This document shows positions 1-12,560 of a stretch of DNA of 64,000 bases, piece by piece (position 1 is the stretch's first letter; every line of letters begins with the position of its first letter). This stretch comes from Chiridota heheva (taxonomy: Eukaryota > Echinodermata > Holothuroidea > Apodida > Chiridotidae), in assembly GCA_020152595.1 (NCBI GenBank), contig JAIGNY010001477.1:1185001-1249000 (forward strand), read 5' to 3'. The translations under genes were made by a program, and so were the position numbers. Under the pieces are notes generated by a model, which ran no database searches, had not been told where the DNA came from, and saw only the letters and a program-made list of their open reading frames with translations.

Positions 1-2
1 CG

Positions 3-551
3 TTATTATTTCTTGCATCACGCAGTAATGATATCTTATACTTCTCTCGCTACGTTCCGTCATACGGACAGTGTATGATAGATTTCGCTGATCCAGAAAA
101 CCAAACAAAAACCTTAATCATTTTTACTTTCTTCATATTTTTGCCGACCGCTATTGTTCTGTACACGTATACCTGTTTAGCCATGATAGCAAGAAACCAA
201 GCGAGACGCATCATCTCTACGAGGCGAGCTTTATCACAAACTCACTTAAATGTCACGGCACATGACGACACCGAAGTAGAACAACGGTCCGGGCACCGGT
301 CATATGTGAGTGAGTGGAAGGGGGTAAAAACGGCCACCATTTTGTCAGCTGGATTTATCATAGCATGGATTCCTTTCGCTATCATCATGCTGCATAACGC
401 GTACAAATCAGTTTGTGTTGTTCCGAAATTAACGACTATCAATGGACACGCTATCACTTTCACAACTTGGTGGAATCCTATGGTCTATGTACTTACCTCT
501 GCCGATTTCCGTTTGACTGCAAAAAGACTACTGAAAAGTTGTATTAAATAA
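3..551 (+). CDS. Class A (rhodopsin-family) GPCR, 3' part
   Basis: The frame is open from base 3, so the ATG at 75 is internal and the gene begins left of the window. The visible 182 residues hold the end of extracellular loop 2 with a Cys in YGQC (residue 24, the usual disulphide partner of TM3), TM5 (about 37-60, with a conserved-type Pro in FLPTAI), a third cytoplasmic loop of about 48 residues rich in Arg and Gln, TM6 (about 109-131) with AWIPF in place of the usual CWxPF, and TM7 with NPMVY (158-162, the NPxxY motif). A short basic tail with one Cys (KSCIK) follows, possibly palmitoylated. A canonical AATAAA overlaps the stop. It is a plasma-membrane receptor; the ligand cannot be told from this part. 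TM1-TM4 and the DRY motif are outside the window. Confidence 0.85.
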   Translation, partial: LLFLASRSNDILYFSRYVPSYGQCMIDFADPENQTKTLIIFTFFIFLPTAIVLYTYTCLAMIARNQARRIISTRRALSQTHLNVTAHDDTEVEQRSGHRSYVSEWKGVKTATILSAGFIIAWIPFAIIMLHNAYKSVCVVPKLTTINGHAITFTTWWNPMVYVLTSADFRLTAKRLLKSCIK

Positions 552-1275
552 ACTCTTATCAACAGATCAAACGCCTGACAAGAGAGACAACGCTCTCAAA
601 TGTGTAATACGTGAGAGACACACGCCTATTAGCTGGAGGTATTAGGGTTCGGAAGTAACATTTTGATTCATGCCCAGCATGCATTGCGCTTATTGACAGT
701 GTCAAAGGTAATCAGACAACCTAATTCAAACACGAAACAGAATACCACATATGACATATTGTGATACCCATCTGCCCATGGAAACCCGAAATAAATGTTT
801 TTCATTTTCGCATTTTTGATACCCACCGTTGCAAACGGAAAGTGATATATTGCCCAACATACTGGGAGGTTTTGACAGTTTTGAAGCAAACCATACACAC
901 CCTATTAGGTTAGGCTTAAGCTTAGGTTTAAAGTTAGGCTTTATAACCGCCTTGTATGTTAAGCAATATATCAATTTCCGTCGCAAATACGTGGATGCAA
1001 ACGAAGAGCGTATTTTGAAAGCGCGCGTTTTGTTTACTGTTTTTGATCGGTAATTAGCTTATTCATACAAATTGCGTCGTAAACATGATTGGGTGTTAGA
1101 AACATCATCTAGAGTAACCTTTGATACATTGTATTCATTATTTTAACCATAAACCTGATCAAATTGTAGCTTTTCTTCGTATAAGAGGCTTTGAATATAT
1201 TGTACATTTACCATTTTCAAAATTTCTTTTATACCATTAAGTGATTAAAGCTTTCGATTGATGTCGTATCAATAT
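552..1275. other. Intergenic, no gene seen
   Basis: This is the 3' flank of the GPCR. Short open frames on both strands show no recognisable domain. A short TTAGG-like stretch occurs near 900-945 (GGTTAGGCTTAAGCTTAGG) but is too short to be called a telomeric repeat. Confidence 0.5.
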
Positions 1276-1474
1276 ACAGTTCGGTTTGTACTCCCAATCG
1301 AGAGAACAGTTTTGGTCTCCCAATCAGGAGATACTTCAGGGAAGTATCCCACAATGCATTTATTCAAATTCAAATTTTGTACACGAATCATAAAAGAATC
1401 AGACAAATTTCGAGGGCAGGGAACTCAACCACTGTGAAGGGTTCAAATTTTTCTTCACGATATGAAATAATGGC
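1276..1474 (+). repeat. Dispersed 199-bp repeat, copy 1
   Basis: This segment is clearly similar, along its whole length, to 4014-4212. Shared blocks include GAGAACAGTTTTGG, GAAGTATCCCACAATGCAT, and the AACTCAACCACTG / ATCTCAACCACTG stretch, ending at TTCACGAT. The family was not identified. The start (GGTTCGAACTCCCGAT in copy 2) resembles a pol III B box read from either strand, so a tRNA-derived SINE is possible. Confidence 0.65.
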
Positions 1475-1559
1475 ATTTGAATTATCTTTTCACCGAGCAT
1501 TTTTAAAATTTACCGTGCAGTTTTCGAGAAATTTGAAGAAAAGTGGTGACTTCTTACTA

Positions 1560-2560
1560 CAGTTCGGGTGAACCCCTCCTTTTAGCCCTCGGTAAAACCC
1601 TTCGAAGGAGGGTTTTTTTTAGGCCATGGAGGCAGCCATTACCCATCATGCAATTTCCTTCGCCCATACACTTTGTACAGAGTGACCAAGTAAATTCATT
1701 TTGTGAACTACAACGGCGTTTGCTGAAGTGTGAGAGGTACATGGAATTATGGGGAAACATGTTAGCTAACTTTTATCCAGTACCTTTGATATGTTCACCA
1801 GTCCGAATTTGAAAAAAGAGCCAATATATGGCACGACCCATGTTTGAAATGCTTAGGTTTGTTGCGAATAATCTGTACTGTGCTAACATCTGCGTTGTGT
1901 TGACTAAGCATTGACTTATCTTCTTTGACTGCGATTGTCAGTGTTCAATAAATTACAAATTAAAAGGGTTATTTTATATGCATTCTTACATTAAATTTGT
2001 TCTTCGCGTAAGTTGTGTTGTTATTTACGTAGCCTCTTGAAGAACGCGTTCAATTAAATCATTTTAATGCAGTGAATTATCAGTTCCTTTGTGACTTTCG
2101 TATGTGATGTTCTGTCTGAACAGTGAACGTATTCTAACGTAGGCCTATTGACCGTAACTAATGCTAAGTTACAGCCATCATGTGCGTAGAGTGTACGTTG
2201 GACTGTTTGCATTGCAGGCTTGTGTGTAATATATATTGTCATTCGTTTTATTCTTTTTCACCCATTGTCTGTACTGGCGAGTAGCGTTCAGACGTTAGGG
2301 CCTAATCAAATCATGAATAAAACTTAAGCAGTTAGTTTAGTTAATCTCAAATTGCACTGTGTATTCCTTTACGATCTGTCAGTCAGTAGGTGATCGCATA
2401 ATGCATACCTGAAATAGACCAAATTGAAGTTAGTAAGCAGCTGAGATGTGTGTGCAATTCGTATGTTTGAACTGTCGACTGGTTGCTGAACTGCGCGATG
2501 GTCAAACCGTGGAAGCAGGGATTAGCATGAAAGACTCTTTTCAGGGGTTCACCCGAACTG
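1560..2560. mobile_element. Non-autonomous DNA transposon with TIR and TSD
   Basis: An 18-bp perfect terminal inverted repeat, CAGTTCGGGTGAACCCCT, starts at 1560 and its exact complement ends at 2560. The 5 bp on each side are identical (TACTA at 1555-1559 and 2561-2565), consistent with a target-site duplication. The 1,001-bp interior has no credible transposase frame, so it is probably a MITE-like derivative. The CAG...CTG termini fit several superfamilies, and a 5-bp TSD does not settle which. Confidence 0.75.
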
Positions 2561-2887
2561 TACTATGTGTTACTAGCATTGTGATGAAAATTATAATAGC
2601 CAGAAATGAAAAATAATCATTTTGCACCAGCACTAAATAGCGTTAAACACACGAGAAAGTATAGATTGCGGATAGAAACTTAAAGTCAAGGATGAATAAT
2701 TGGTTCTCCTCAATTTTACACATTTACATAAAACTCATAATACAGACGTGGTTTGTTGCTTTCCCATTATTTCAAATCTTTTGGACGATCACTAAAACCA
2801 CTAACATTTTAAATTATCGTTTTCTATTCTTATATACGCGGTTAAAATAAACCACCTTACTTTTAAAGAACAAATGCTGATACTTGT

Positions 2888-3047
2888 AAGGGGAGGTGGA
2901 GCGTTAAAAATATAGGGTGTGGGGGAGGGGGCTAACGAGGTCAGGTGATATGTGATAACAATAATTAGGTCGGGTAATGTAACGTGATAACACATGTTCA
3001 TCCAAAATTATGGGGCTGAAGCCACAAGCCCCCTGTTCCTCCGCTCC
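2888..3047. repeat. Diverged copy of the 43.05-43.2 kb MITE
   Basis: This shares ordered blocks with 43047-43215: a G-rich start (GGGGAGGTGGAGCG), GTGATAACAATA, TAACGTGATA, a block with AAAATTAT, CTGAAGCC, and a CTCCGCTCC-type end. It holds no coding potential and is more decayed than the second copy. Confidence 0.5.
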
Positions 3048-4013
3048 TGCTTGTTAAATTAGATTATGAAAAGATTGCTAAGTTTTCGCAATTTACGGAT
3101 TCTAAAACTTTTCCAAAATTATTTGAATAATTTGCACATTACAATGAACGTTAAATTGGTAACACTGGTGTCTCCAAATAATAAGTGATACACTTTATAT
3201 TCCAAGGATCCCATGATTGTTTAAATATTTGCGGCATATTTAATGACTTTCTTAGCGATTTTCTACTGACTAAAAGTTCTAAATATATATTGAAGTTATG
3301 GTTTGAATTAGTTTTGATTTAAAGTTTTACCTGAAAAGTATAGAAAATCGTGTTCTTTTGTACACTATAAACATTATGAATGATTGACATTAAATTGTAC
3401 AAAAGACACCTTTTACATTTTTTTCTATCAATTTCGAGAATGTAAAATATATTTGAACTTTAAATTAGAATCCTGCTTTCTAAAAATAACAGTTGATATT
3501 GTTCCCACTTAATTAATGTTCGCTAATAAATTACTTCTTCAAGACGAATTCAGACTTCAAGTAGCTACCGTTGTGTTGATATGCTTGCTGTTAGTGATAT
3601 CAATTGTCTTTAGCGTTGCCAAGTTTCGCATTATTTTATCCGGTATGCCTTCTACAATATGAAATATTACGCACGTTTTGTAAGTTTCAATTCATTTATA
3701 ATTTCAAGAAGCCTAGAGTGGTCTTTACTCTAAGAACAATAATATTTAGGTTGATACTTGGTTAATGAAAACATTATTAAAAGATGAAACGTTTAGTATT
3801 TTTTAAGTTGGTGCTTATAAAGTGCTTGAGTTTCAATAATAAAGATATCTGGATTTAGATTTATTCCATTTTATAGCACACGCTGTCTTTGAGGGGAAGG
3901 TTGATATCCATTATAAGAAAATATCGGTACTTCAGTCAGTATTTGATGTCATCGCCTTCTAGTATGTCAGAAATTGCACTGCAATAAATATAAGTTCAAT
4001 CTCTTACAATATT
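3048..4013. other. Intergenic AT-rich, includes a dispersed repeat
   Basis: No gene is seen. About 3300-3610 resembles 15030-15300: both contain a block near GCGAGAACG / TCGAGAATG, then an AAATTTAGAAATCCTG-like block, then a TTCAGAATTCAAG-like block. The similarity suggests an old dispersed repeat whose limits I could not define. Confidence 0.4.
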
Positions 4014-4212
4014 TAGTCCGGTTCGAACTCCCGATCCGGAGAACAGTTTTGGTTTCTCGATAAGGAAATACTTTACGGAAGTATCCCACAATGCATCTAT
4101 CAAAATTCAACTTTTGTATAGAAATAATATAATAACCAGACACATTTCGAGCGCAGGATCTCAACCACTGGGAAGAATTGAATTTTTTCCTTCACGATGT
4201 AAATGAATGGCA
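4014..4212 (+). repeat. Dispersed 199-bp repeat, copy 2
   Basis: Second copy of the repeat at 1276-1474, in the same orientation. It keeps the GAACAGTTTTGGTTTCTC and GAAGTATCCCACAATGCAT blocks and ends at TTCACGATG. The two copies are about 2.5 kb apart. Confidence 0.65.
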
Positions 4213-5659
4213 CATGACATCCGATTAAAATAGCATTATCAGTAACTACTGTGAATAATGATAAAATTATGGTCAGTAACTACTGATATGTATACGGTAA
4301 TACGTATTACGGCTATGGTCAGTAACTATTGACACATACGGTCATACATATACATATATGGTAGAACAGAACTAATTAAGCACTACTACGCTAGCCCAAA
4401 ATGAGAACCCCTGCATAAAAAAGGTCTGACATATATTATTTTGGAGATCTCCCATTTCATGAGACAGGACGTTTAGAGGTTAAAACTTTTAGGGGTGGTA
4501 GAGAAAGGACAGCTCTTAACTATCCATGCCCAATCTTGACAAGATTTACTTCTCAAAAGTTTCATGGGGAACTATTTTTTCATGGGACCCATGAAAAAAA
4601 TTGTGCTATTCGGTGGGGGTGCACAACACATAATTATTCACTTCAGCCTCAAAAAGAGCCAAAACATCACCTCAAGTAACCCCCTATTAAAAGTGCCATC
4701 ATCCGAAAAACATTATGATACTTTTTAAAAAATATCGCGAAAATCCCCGATGCATCCTCTTTCTGTTCTGGTATAAAAGACCCTGAACTTAAAGGTTTTA
4801 TCATAAGTTTCATAGGCAAATAATTAGTTTCATGCTATCTTGGGCTCACTTACGAGCTACTTGCACCATGGAGTTTTTTACCTCCATGCTTGCACTACAG
4901 TCGATCAAGTTCGTCATATATACGCCAATTTTAAGTAAACAAATATTTCATTTGGCAGACCTGGGGCTCAAAGAAATTTTAGAGGGCATGTATACCCCCT
5001 TCCCCCAATGCAACCCAACCCGACACCCCCTTTGCTACTCCCAATGTTTTTTTACCAGACTTTCTGGTGGTGACCTTTTTCGGATAATTAAGCGAAATAT
5101 TCGGAAAGTTGAGTGAAATATTCGAAAAGTTGAGTGAAATATTCGATAAAATGAGTAAAACATTGTAAAGGCTTAGTACAATTTCCGGAAAACCGAGGAA
5201 ATATTTCGGTAATTCTACGAATTTTTACCACAATTAACACATTAAGAACTTTTTAATTTCCATTTATTATATTGTTAAAATGTTTATGCAAGTTTCAGAA
5301 TTTTCTATACTTCCTCCTATTCTTACGCCACTGCTATGAAGATGGATGCTGTTTTTTTCGGGGGCGGAGCTTGGGCGGTTTCTCAAAAAGGAATGGTAAA
5401 ACTAAATAAAGAATACAAAATTAAAAACATGCACCCACACCTTTTAAAAAATAAATAAATAGGCCCTACAACAGTACAATAAACCCTATTGGTATATACT
5501 CTCTTACCGTTCCCCGCCTACCGATCACGTAAGTCAGAGTCGCATTTTTTTTAAAGCCCAGCATGAAGGGCAGATCCACAAAGGTACGTTCACAAAGGTG
5601 TGGGGGGGGGGGCGATATAAATGGGGGCATAGATGTACGGGACCCAAACATGGTGCAAG
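4213..5659. other. Intergenic with short direct repeats
   Basis: No gene is supported. Around 4240-4340 the phrase TATGGTCAGTAACTA recurs. Around 5090-5150 a 22-bp unit (GAGTGAAATATTCGAAAAGTT type) occurs about three times. A G9 run lies near 5607. Open frames here lack any recognisable domain. Confidence 0.5.
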
Positions 5660-6320
5660 GGCAAATATATCTAGGCCTATAAGATATTTTGATTAATAAA
5701 CCAACCCTTTTCAAAAATCCATTAGCGTTGTTATAAGATGTATAATATGAGACGGTTTGCAAAAACATCCAGACCAAACAATGTAAGAGTATTGATGTGG
5801 GTTTGTCAATACTACAAGTTATTATGGCATCGGGTCTCGTAAATTTCGACAACTAATGGCCTTTGTACTGAGGAATTTTCATGAAAATCCTGTTTTTCAT
5901 ATTTTACTATGGGTCCATAATCATGATATCGCCAAATAACCAGCCATATTTCAAATCCATTAGTGTCGTTATACAGCCTTTATATCATGGGACGGTATGT
6001 CAGTAATCCATACAAAACGATGCAAGAGTATGGATGTGGGCTCATCAATACTGCAAGCTATTATGACATCGGGTCTCAAAAATTTAGAAAAATTGGGCCT
6101 TTTTCATATACTGGATCATTTTCATAAAAATATTTTTTGTAATTTTTACTATGGGTCCAAAATATCGCCAAATAAGCAGTCATATTTTAAATCCATTAGT
6201 GTTGTTATAACAACGGACGGTATGCCAGTAACCCAGACAATTCGACGTAAGAGTACATATATTGGTTTAGCAATACTGCAAAACTTAATTCAGTTTAATA
6301 AGGCCACCGGCCTTTTTATT
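5660..6320. repeat. Tandem satellite-like repeat, period about 240 bp, ~3 copies
   Basis: The phrase CATCGGGTCTC occurs at about 5829 and again at about 6068. ACTATGGGTCCA occurs near 5905 and 6147. AAATCCATTAG(T/C)G occurs in each of three units, near 5717, 5957 and 6190. Units are diverged and the last is incomplete. ORF frames in this block are by-products of the repeat. Confidence 0.7.
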
Positions 6321-6399
6321 TACAACTAATCAACAAAATAGATATCATACATTTTCTTCTTTAGAAATGCCCAAGAATCATTTTTCTTTGAAATCTAAA

Positions 6400-8262
6400 C
6401 TAAAAATGACATATATTAAATAAAAGGGGTTTGCTTTTTGTGCGTAGCTTAAAATAGAATAGCTGAAGTGATGGATTAATATAAAAATACTTTGGAATAT
6501 ACAATGATCTTATTTCAGAAAAGCACGGGCATTGGAGCAAAAAAAGAAGCTCATTTTCGAGTTTGTGCACGTTACAAAATGCGCAGGTGCAATTTTCATG
6601 TGGAATTTTGTTTCGACAGCCTTTATGTATTTCGAGATTTAGACATCCACATCGAAACTTGAAGAGCAAGGAGCGTAATTTGTTGGACTGGATGTGCGTA
6701 ATGTAAAATTAAAAATCATTATGGGTTTTGATTTCATTACATAAGCAAAAACTATTCATAGAAATAATTTATATTTTCCATATCTGGTTTTTGATATCAA
6801 TAATTCTTTGCAGGAAACTTGCTAAAAAGATAGAATCATTATTAACACCTTGATTAACTAGACATCCCCAAAACCTGTACAAGTATATGTTTAATATCTG
6901 TGGCCCAGCATGGTATATCATTACTAGCCATGCTTAACATGTGTTTATAACAAATAGAGGTAAATCTATGATTCTCATGCTTCAGAATCCTTAACCAATA
7001 CTTAGTTTTCTTGTGCATAAGAAAGGAAGATAAAAAGGAATGCCCTAATTCACCTATCACAGGTGCATTTGTTGGTAATCCCAACATATTTACAAAATTT
7101 AAATTGAACAAGCTCAATCTCCTTTACACTAAACGATCCCCAAATTTTAGAAGCATACAATAATATGGGCAAAATTTTAATGTCAAAGATATATAATTTA
7201 AGATGTGGGGGGAAAAGACTAAAGAAATTGGATTGTCTGAGGACAAAGACTGCTTTGGTTGCTTGTTCAGCTAGCGACTTTTTTGTAGAAGTCCACACAC
7301 CTTTCGTAGAAAAATATACACCAAGGAACTTGAATGAATTAACAATATCAAGTGGTTTATTATTTAAAACTTACATGAAGAGGCAGGTAGCCACCATTCG
7401 TGTTAAATACAACACCTTTAGATTAATCTGTAGGCAGCTAATCTTACAATATTCTGACAATCCATCAAGAGGTTTTTGTAAAACATACATACTTTCGGAG
7501 AATAAAACTAAATCATTTGCATATAATAAACAGAACAACTCCCTATTGCCTACTCTAACACCTTTGTAATTTAAAGAGTGGAAATACTCCTCAAGATCGT
7601 TTACATGTAATAACAATAACAGTGGCGACATCAGACATTCTTGTCTCAACCCTTTCATACATTTAAACTCTCCTGACAAACCATTACAATTTATGCCCAT
7701 GTACATTGCTTCAATTATATTAAGAAATTTATCACCAATACCCTGACACATAAGTTTATCAAATGCAGCACGGAAATCAATGAAGGCGGTGTACAGTGTA
7801 GAACATTTCTTGCTTAAAGTACTTCAAGTAATACAATTAAAAACAAAAATCTTATCAACGATTGAATATCCTTCTAGCAACCGCGCCTGTGTGGGATTAA
7901 AAATATCAAGTGACCATTCCTTTAGTCTATTGCCTAAAACCACGGAAAAGATCTTGCTCATTGAAGAGAAGACTTATCGGCTTATAATTTTCAGGCTTAT
8001 TTGCATCTCCCTTTTTGTAAATAGGACAAATCATACCTGTGTTCTATTCTTTAGGATAATTAGATTGGGTGAATTTAAGATTAAAAAGATTGGTAAGGTA
8101 ATCAGCCAAATGATCTGATGCATGTTTAGAAAACTCATTGGGAATGCCCTCAATACCTGACGCTTTGCCATAACGCAGACCCTTATTGGCATTTACAACC
8201 TCTCTTTTGTCAATATCATCATTTAATACATAATCCTCATCCTCTTGATGTATGAATTCCAA
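6400..8262 (-). pseudogene. LINE reverse transcriptase relic (ORF2 C-terminal half)
   Basis: The piece at 8044-8262 carries GKASGIEGIPNEF, the usual start of a LINE RT fingers domain, followed by a run like LADYLTNLFNLKF. The piece at 7371-7751 carries the motif-B-like GLRQECLMSPLLL (normally GxRQGCxLSP) and YANDLVLFS in place of the catalytic YADD, so the second Asp of the palm is lost. The piece at 7050-7298 holds LPILLYASKIWG and VQFKFCKYV, typical of the thumb. The piece at 6400-6669 holds CAFCN...LLQCPCFSEIRS, the usual C-terminal Cys region. RNA-dependent DNA synthesis would be impossible from these fragments. Confidence 0.75.
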
Positions 8263-9041
8263 TCAACTGAATGCTCACTGTCCACAGGATCTAAAGAATA
8301 TAGTGAACAACCCATGCATTACTATCAACATTGTTTACATTCATTCTCTTTGTTTTTATAAGTGACTAAAAGCTGTCGTCATTCTTATCAGCAGCTTCCA
8401 AAATCTTATCTCTCTGAATATCATTATCCTCCTTTTTCTTTTTTCTAATGAGATCCTTATACCCATTTCTCGCCTCGATATATACCCTTCTAGCATTTTT
8501 AGAGACACTGCATTTATACTTACATAATATTTCCTAACTTAAGCCTTTGAGGTAGCACATTCTTTGTCAAACCATGAATCCCAGGGATCTCTTACGATTC
8601 TTGCGGGATGTTAACCTCGTATCCTTAACCATACTAAAGAAAGTCTCAAACGCATTGTTATCAATAATACTAACTGCTTCGTTAACCTTCCCATCAGAAA
8701 TCTTTCATTCATATGATGAAACTTTTGAACAATACCTTCACTTCTCAACTTCGCTAAACCATTACTAACTTTATGTTGTTTCCATATGATTTTGCGAGGG
8801 TCAATTAACGTATTACCAGCAACTTGCGATATTCCTACAAAAATAATGCCCCTGATCGACCAACGTATCGGTAAGTGATCAGTTCCGAATGTACGTGGAA
8901 GCCACAACATAGTCTACAACACTACTCCCATTATTTTAGATGGATGTGAAACCCCCGATACCTTTCTCCTCCCCACTTCTACCATTTAAGATTCTCAGCG
9001 AACATGTTTTGCATAAAGCCAGAAGATGTGAACCATACTAA

Positions 9042-9419
9042 TTAGAGTTCTTTATCTAGAGAGTATCTTGGTATGCGAGCTAGGGAACTACATACATCAG
9101 AATCAATAGGCAGATAAAAAAGATTATCCTCGTCAATATAATCAGGCAATGTACCTGCTCTGGCATTGAAGTTCCTCGTGACTAGAAACCTGGGGTCATT
9201 AAAATCAGATTGAAATTCAGCAATATTATTTTCAATGTCATCAAATACCTGCAAATCATTTATACTTTTCAGGTGGCAAATAAAATAAACTACACATAAC
9301 AATGTAACTTCGCAGAGAAATGATACAATCCTAATCCGTATGTGTATCATAATTGATAACAATGTCGCTGTAATATGATTTTTAACGAATACACTTATGC
9401 CGCCAGAGTCTCGTATCAC
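9042..9419 (-). pseudogene. LINE endonuclease relic (ORF2 N-terminal)
   Basis: This 125-residue frame begins RDSGGISVFVKNH, the GGxxxF(V/L)K pattern of apurinic-type LINE endonucleases, and contains NFNARAGTLPDYI, matching the GDFNAR(T/A)G...PD(Y/F)I active-site segment with the first Asp changed (GD to RN). It sits upstream of the RT pieces in the element's reading direction. It is truncated and probably inactive. Confidence 0.65.
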
Positions 9420-9640
9420 ACCTTTTGGCCTTGGGTCTACAAATCAAAAAATGATTATAACCATCAATAACAATTAATGAGTCTCTGTTCAACCATGTTT
9501 CACAAAAACATCAGATATCTTGATTGTTTATCAGATCGAAATCATTTGAGTTATGAAATAAACTTAAATAAAAGTTTTTCCATCTAAGAAGTCTGGATCG
9601 CGGGGGTTTATTTGCTATGTCCTGTACACGTTTGGTTAAG

Positions 9641-12560
9641 TCCTCTAATGCATTTTCCAGGTAATGCAAAGGACGTTTCCCAATGAGAGTGTAGGGTGCA
9701 GCTGGATTGTTTGTCAGGTTGATGCAATCACCATCAATGAGGTCACATGGCTTTGTTTACATCGCCATTTTGTAAGAATGGAACACTGACGTCTGCTGTA
9801 CACTTAATTAGACTTAAGATACAAAATCGAGTCGAGCGTACGTATGTATTGTTTAAGAAGAATCAAATTTTCAAAATAATGCATCATATTTTTAAAGTTT
9901 GAAAAGTGATGTGTCATTTCAAACCGAAAGAAAATCTCAACAACGTATTGATTACACTGAAGGAAATCATTTTTCCCCAAACACCATCAAATCTAAAGGA
10001 ATCTAGACTGCTAGAGCTACTGTGGGCCCGAGCCAACTCGTAGGCCAAGTTATGTAGGCCTATAACCTGCCGCCTAGGCCTATGTACTTCAGTACTTACG
10101 ATACAGAGTGTCCAACGAACACGACAAACCAAGCTGCCAAGGTAATTTGTAAGGAACTTCCATTCCCAGCTAACTTTGCCTTATATTGATCCAAAGAAGT
10201 CTAGTCCAAACTTTTGACTTCACCCGAGAGCTGTTTTTTAATTCATTTTCTCGATAAATAGGTATCATAGGCAGATAGGTATAAGTTAGCATGCATTATC
10301 TGATTATGTTTGTTGTACGTGTGATGTGACTGAGCTGTGTAAAGACGCGTGCAACACAGCGACGCTTTGTCCTGCAATATGGCTTCCAGTTGAGTTAGAG
10401 TCACGTGAGTAAAATCCCTCTATATGATGGAATCACAACTTTCGTTTGTCACGACAAAATAAAATGCAAAATATGGGTATATTGTTATAATAAAAGTGAG
10501 TGCGTGAGATCATTCTTGTGAAGAACGTTTGAGGGATGCTATAGTTACACTTTTCAATAGAAACGGGATCCTTGATTGCAGTTCCTTTACAAATATGCTT
10601 CTGATATTGCGATCTTTTAAAAAAATGATAAAGATAATCCGTAGAATTTTTACAAAAAGAACAGGCAAAATTTCAGATGATGCTTATCTTAAACAGACAC
10701 TTGTTGGTTGGAATTAAACGAATAATATACTTATTCTGAAAATAACGTGTTTGTGGATCGCTAACCAAAAAATAACAAGTTTTGAAAATACTATCCACAG
10801 GCGTCGGAAGTTTGTGTGTGTATGTGCGTGGGTGTGGGTGTGTGGTGGGGAGAGAGAGAGGGGGGGGGGGGGTGCAGGAGGCCATTGGCTTCCAACTTTT
10901 CAGAAGTGTGTATTTGACCCCTAACTTTGAATTTATAAATGTATTCTAAAGAAACAAAATATTTTTTCTTTAATAAAATCAAATTACTGAACAAATTAAT
11001 TCATTCTCATTCAGATGACCTGAGATATATAAACATATATGACACAAATTAGGGAGTTGTTAAGAACAACAACAACTCCCTGCACAAATCAAGAGAGTTT
11101 TTGTAAGAAAACAATCTAATTGACGCAAAAATTACTTTAAGTTTATTCACCTGTCAAAGAACACCTCAGGCAGGAGTACTTGCATGATAATACTTGTTGG
11201 TGAGTTGGATCGGAACTTCAACCAAGAGGCTAAGATCTTGAAGATGCATAGATGCCATTGGGATTATTACAATGGGTGCAATGCAGATAGCCAGAAGTGC
11301 CGTAATTATTCCGCCACAAGTACACCATCTTTATGGAAATGACATCTACATTAAACACTAACGAATACACTTGTCCATGGCGCCCGATGTTGTATAAAAA
11401 TTCGATGAAATTTCAGCAAACAGCAAAGGATGGATCAGCATGAGGTGCGTAAGAAGGGATGGGGTTCAAGACCCAAAAATTTCCCGGTGATAAGTTTCTA
11501 TCAATGTTCAACTGTTCAAGTTGCAAGGCAAATCGAGCCAATTTTCAAGAAATACCCTTCAATTTTCGGAAAATTTCCCTTCAATTTCAAAAGTTCTTAT
11601 ATTTTGAAAAATGTTCTTCATTTACGGACAGGTTTTTTTAATTTTAGAAAATTTTCTTCAATTATCGCGAAATTGTAATTAACTTTGCTCTTATTTGGCC
11701 AATTCTCTGACAGTTTTTTTTCTTTTTTTAATTTTCGGAAAATCAACATGGGAAATGTTAGTATGTTACCATGCATATTTTCCCCAAACTCTCAATAATT
11801 TGAACAACTGGAATTTTTCAATATAATTTTAATAATTTCTCAATTTTACCTCCTAATTAGGGAGTTTTGGTCCTGGTGGATTGGCATGTACACCATATGA
11901 ATGAATTTGTAAGAGTTGCAACATGCAAAATTCAGTTAAATGTAAGGCCTATTTTTCAACCCTACATCCACTAAACCGCAGAATTTCCGGGGGATTTGCC
12001 CCCTAGACCCTACCAAGACTTCGCCTCTGAACCCCGCCCCTAATTCAGAAAACGTTCCAGCGCCGATGTATCAACGTCATGGTTGTTGAGATCAGTTTTC
12101 CAATTGTTTAAAGCTTATTGTTTATACGATTACATTAACACTGTGCACTTACAATAAAAGAAGGTTGGAGTCATCAGATTTTCTTTAAAATTCTCGAACA
12201 TAAATGAATCTTCTTTCGAATCGCAAAAATTAATGGTTACTAGATACATTGCTAAATTATGATTAATTATAACAAATTCTCAGTGCAGTTTCTGCTTTAT
12301 TTTATACGAACAGAATACTAGATTATGAGGTAATACCGTAAAATGGCTTTTACAATGATATTAAGGATTGACTGGGTATAAAGGATCTCCGTGACATTAT
12401 GGCAACTATATTCAAGATTCAAATGATAAGTTATCTTGCGTGAAAAAACATCGACATGCGTATTTCATCAGACAGTCAGAGTTGCAATTCAAGAATGACA
12501 ATGACCTGGCTTAACCAACAAATTTCCCTTACAGGAATATTCCAGTGAATATTTCAATTT
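9641..12560. other. Intergenic, no gene seen
   Basis: A GT/GGGA/G simple-sequence tract lies at about 10812-10873 (including a G13 run). An 11-bp perfect hairpin (AGGGAGTTGTT / AACAACTCCCT) lies at 11051-11081. A stretch near 11965-12055 rich in CCGGGGGATTTGCCCCC-type sequence looks like repeat debris. No conserved protein domain was recognised. Confidence 0.5.

Larger units (their letters stand above)
6400..9640 (-). mobile_element. Decayed non-LTR retrotransposon (LINE)
   Basis: In minus-strand order there is an endonuclease-like segment (9042-9419), an RT N-terminal segment (8044-8262), an RT palm segment (7371-7751), an RT thumb/connection segment (7050-7298) and a C-terminal Cys-containing segment (6400-6669). 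That order matches a LINE ORF2 read right to left. Every part is interrupted by stops or frameshifts. The ends are not defined; no poly-A tail or TSD was found. The clade is uncertain, but a CR1/L2/Jockey-like lineage fits the architecture. Confidence 0.75.

Noticed and set aside
900..945. Telomere-like TTAGG/TTAGGC motifs
   Set aside because: Only a few irregular copies; not a tandem telomeric array.
1543..1812. 89-residue plus-strand frame beginning at the transposon TIR
   Set aside because: It has no domain similarity that I recognise and overlaps the TIR; it is likely chance.
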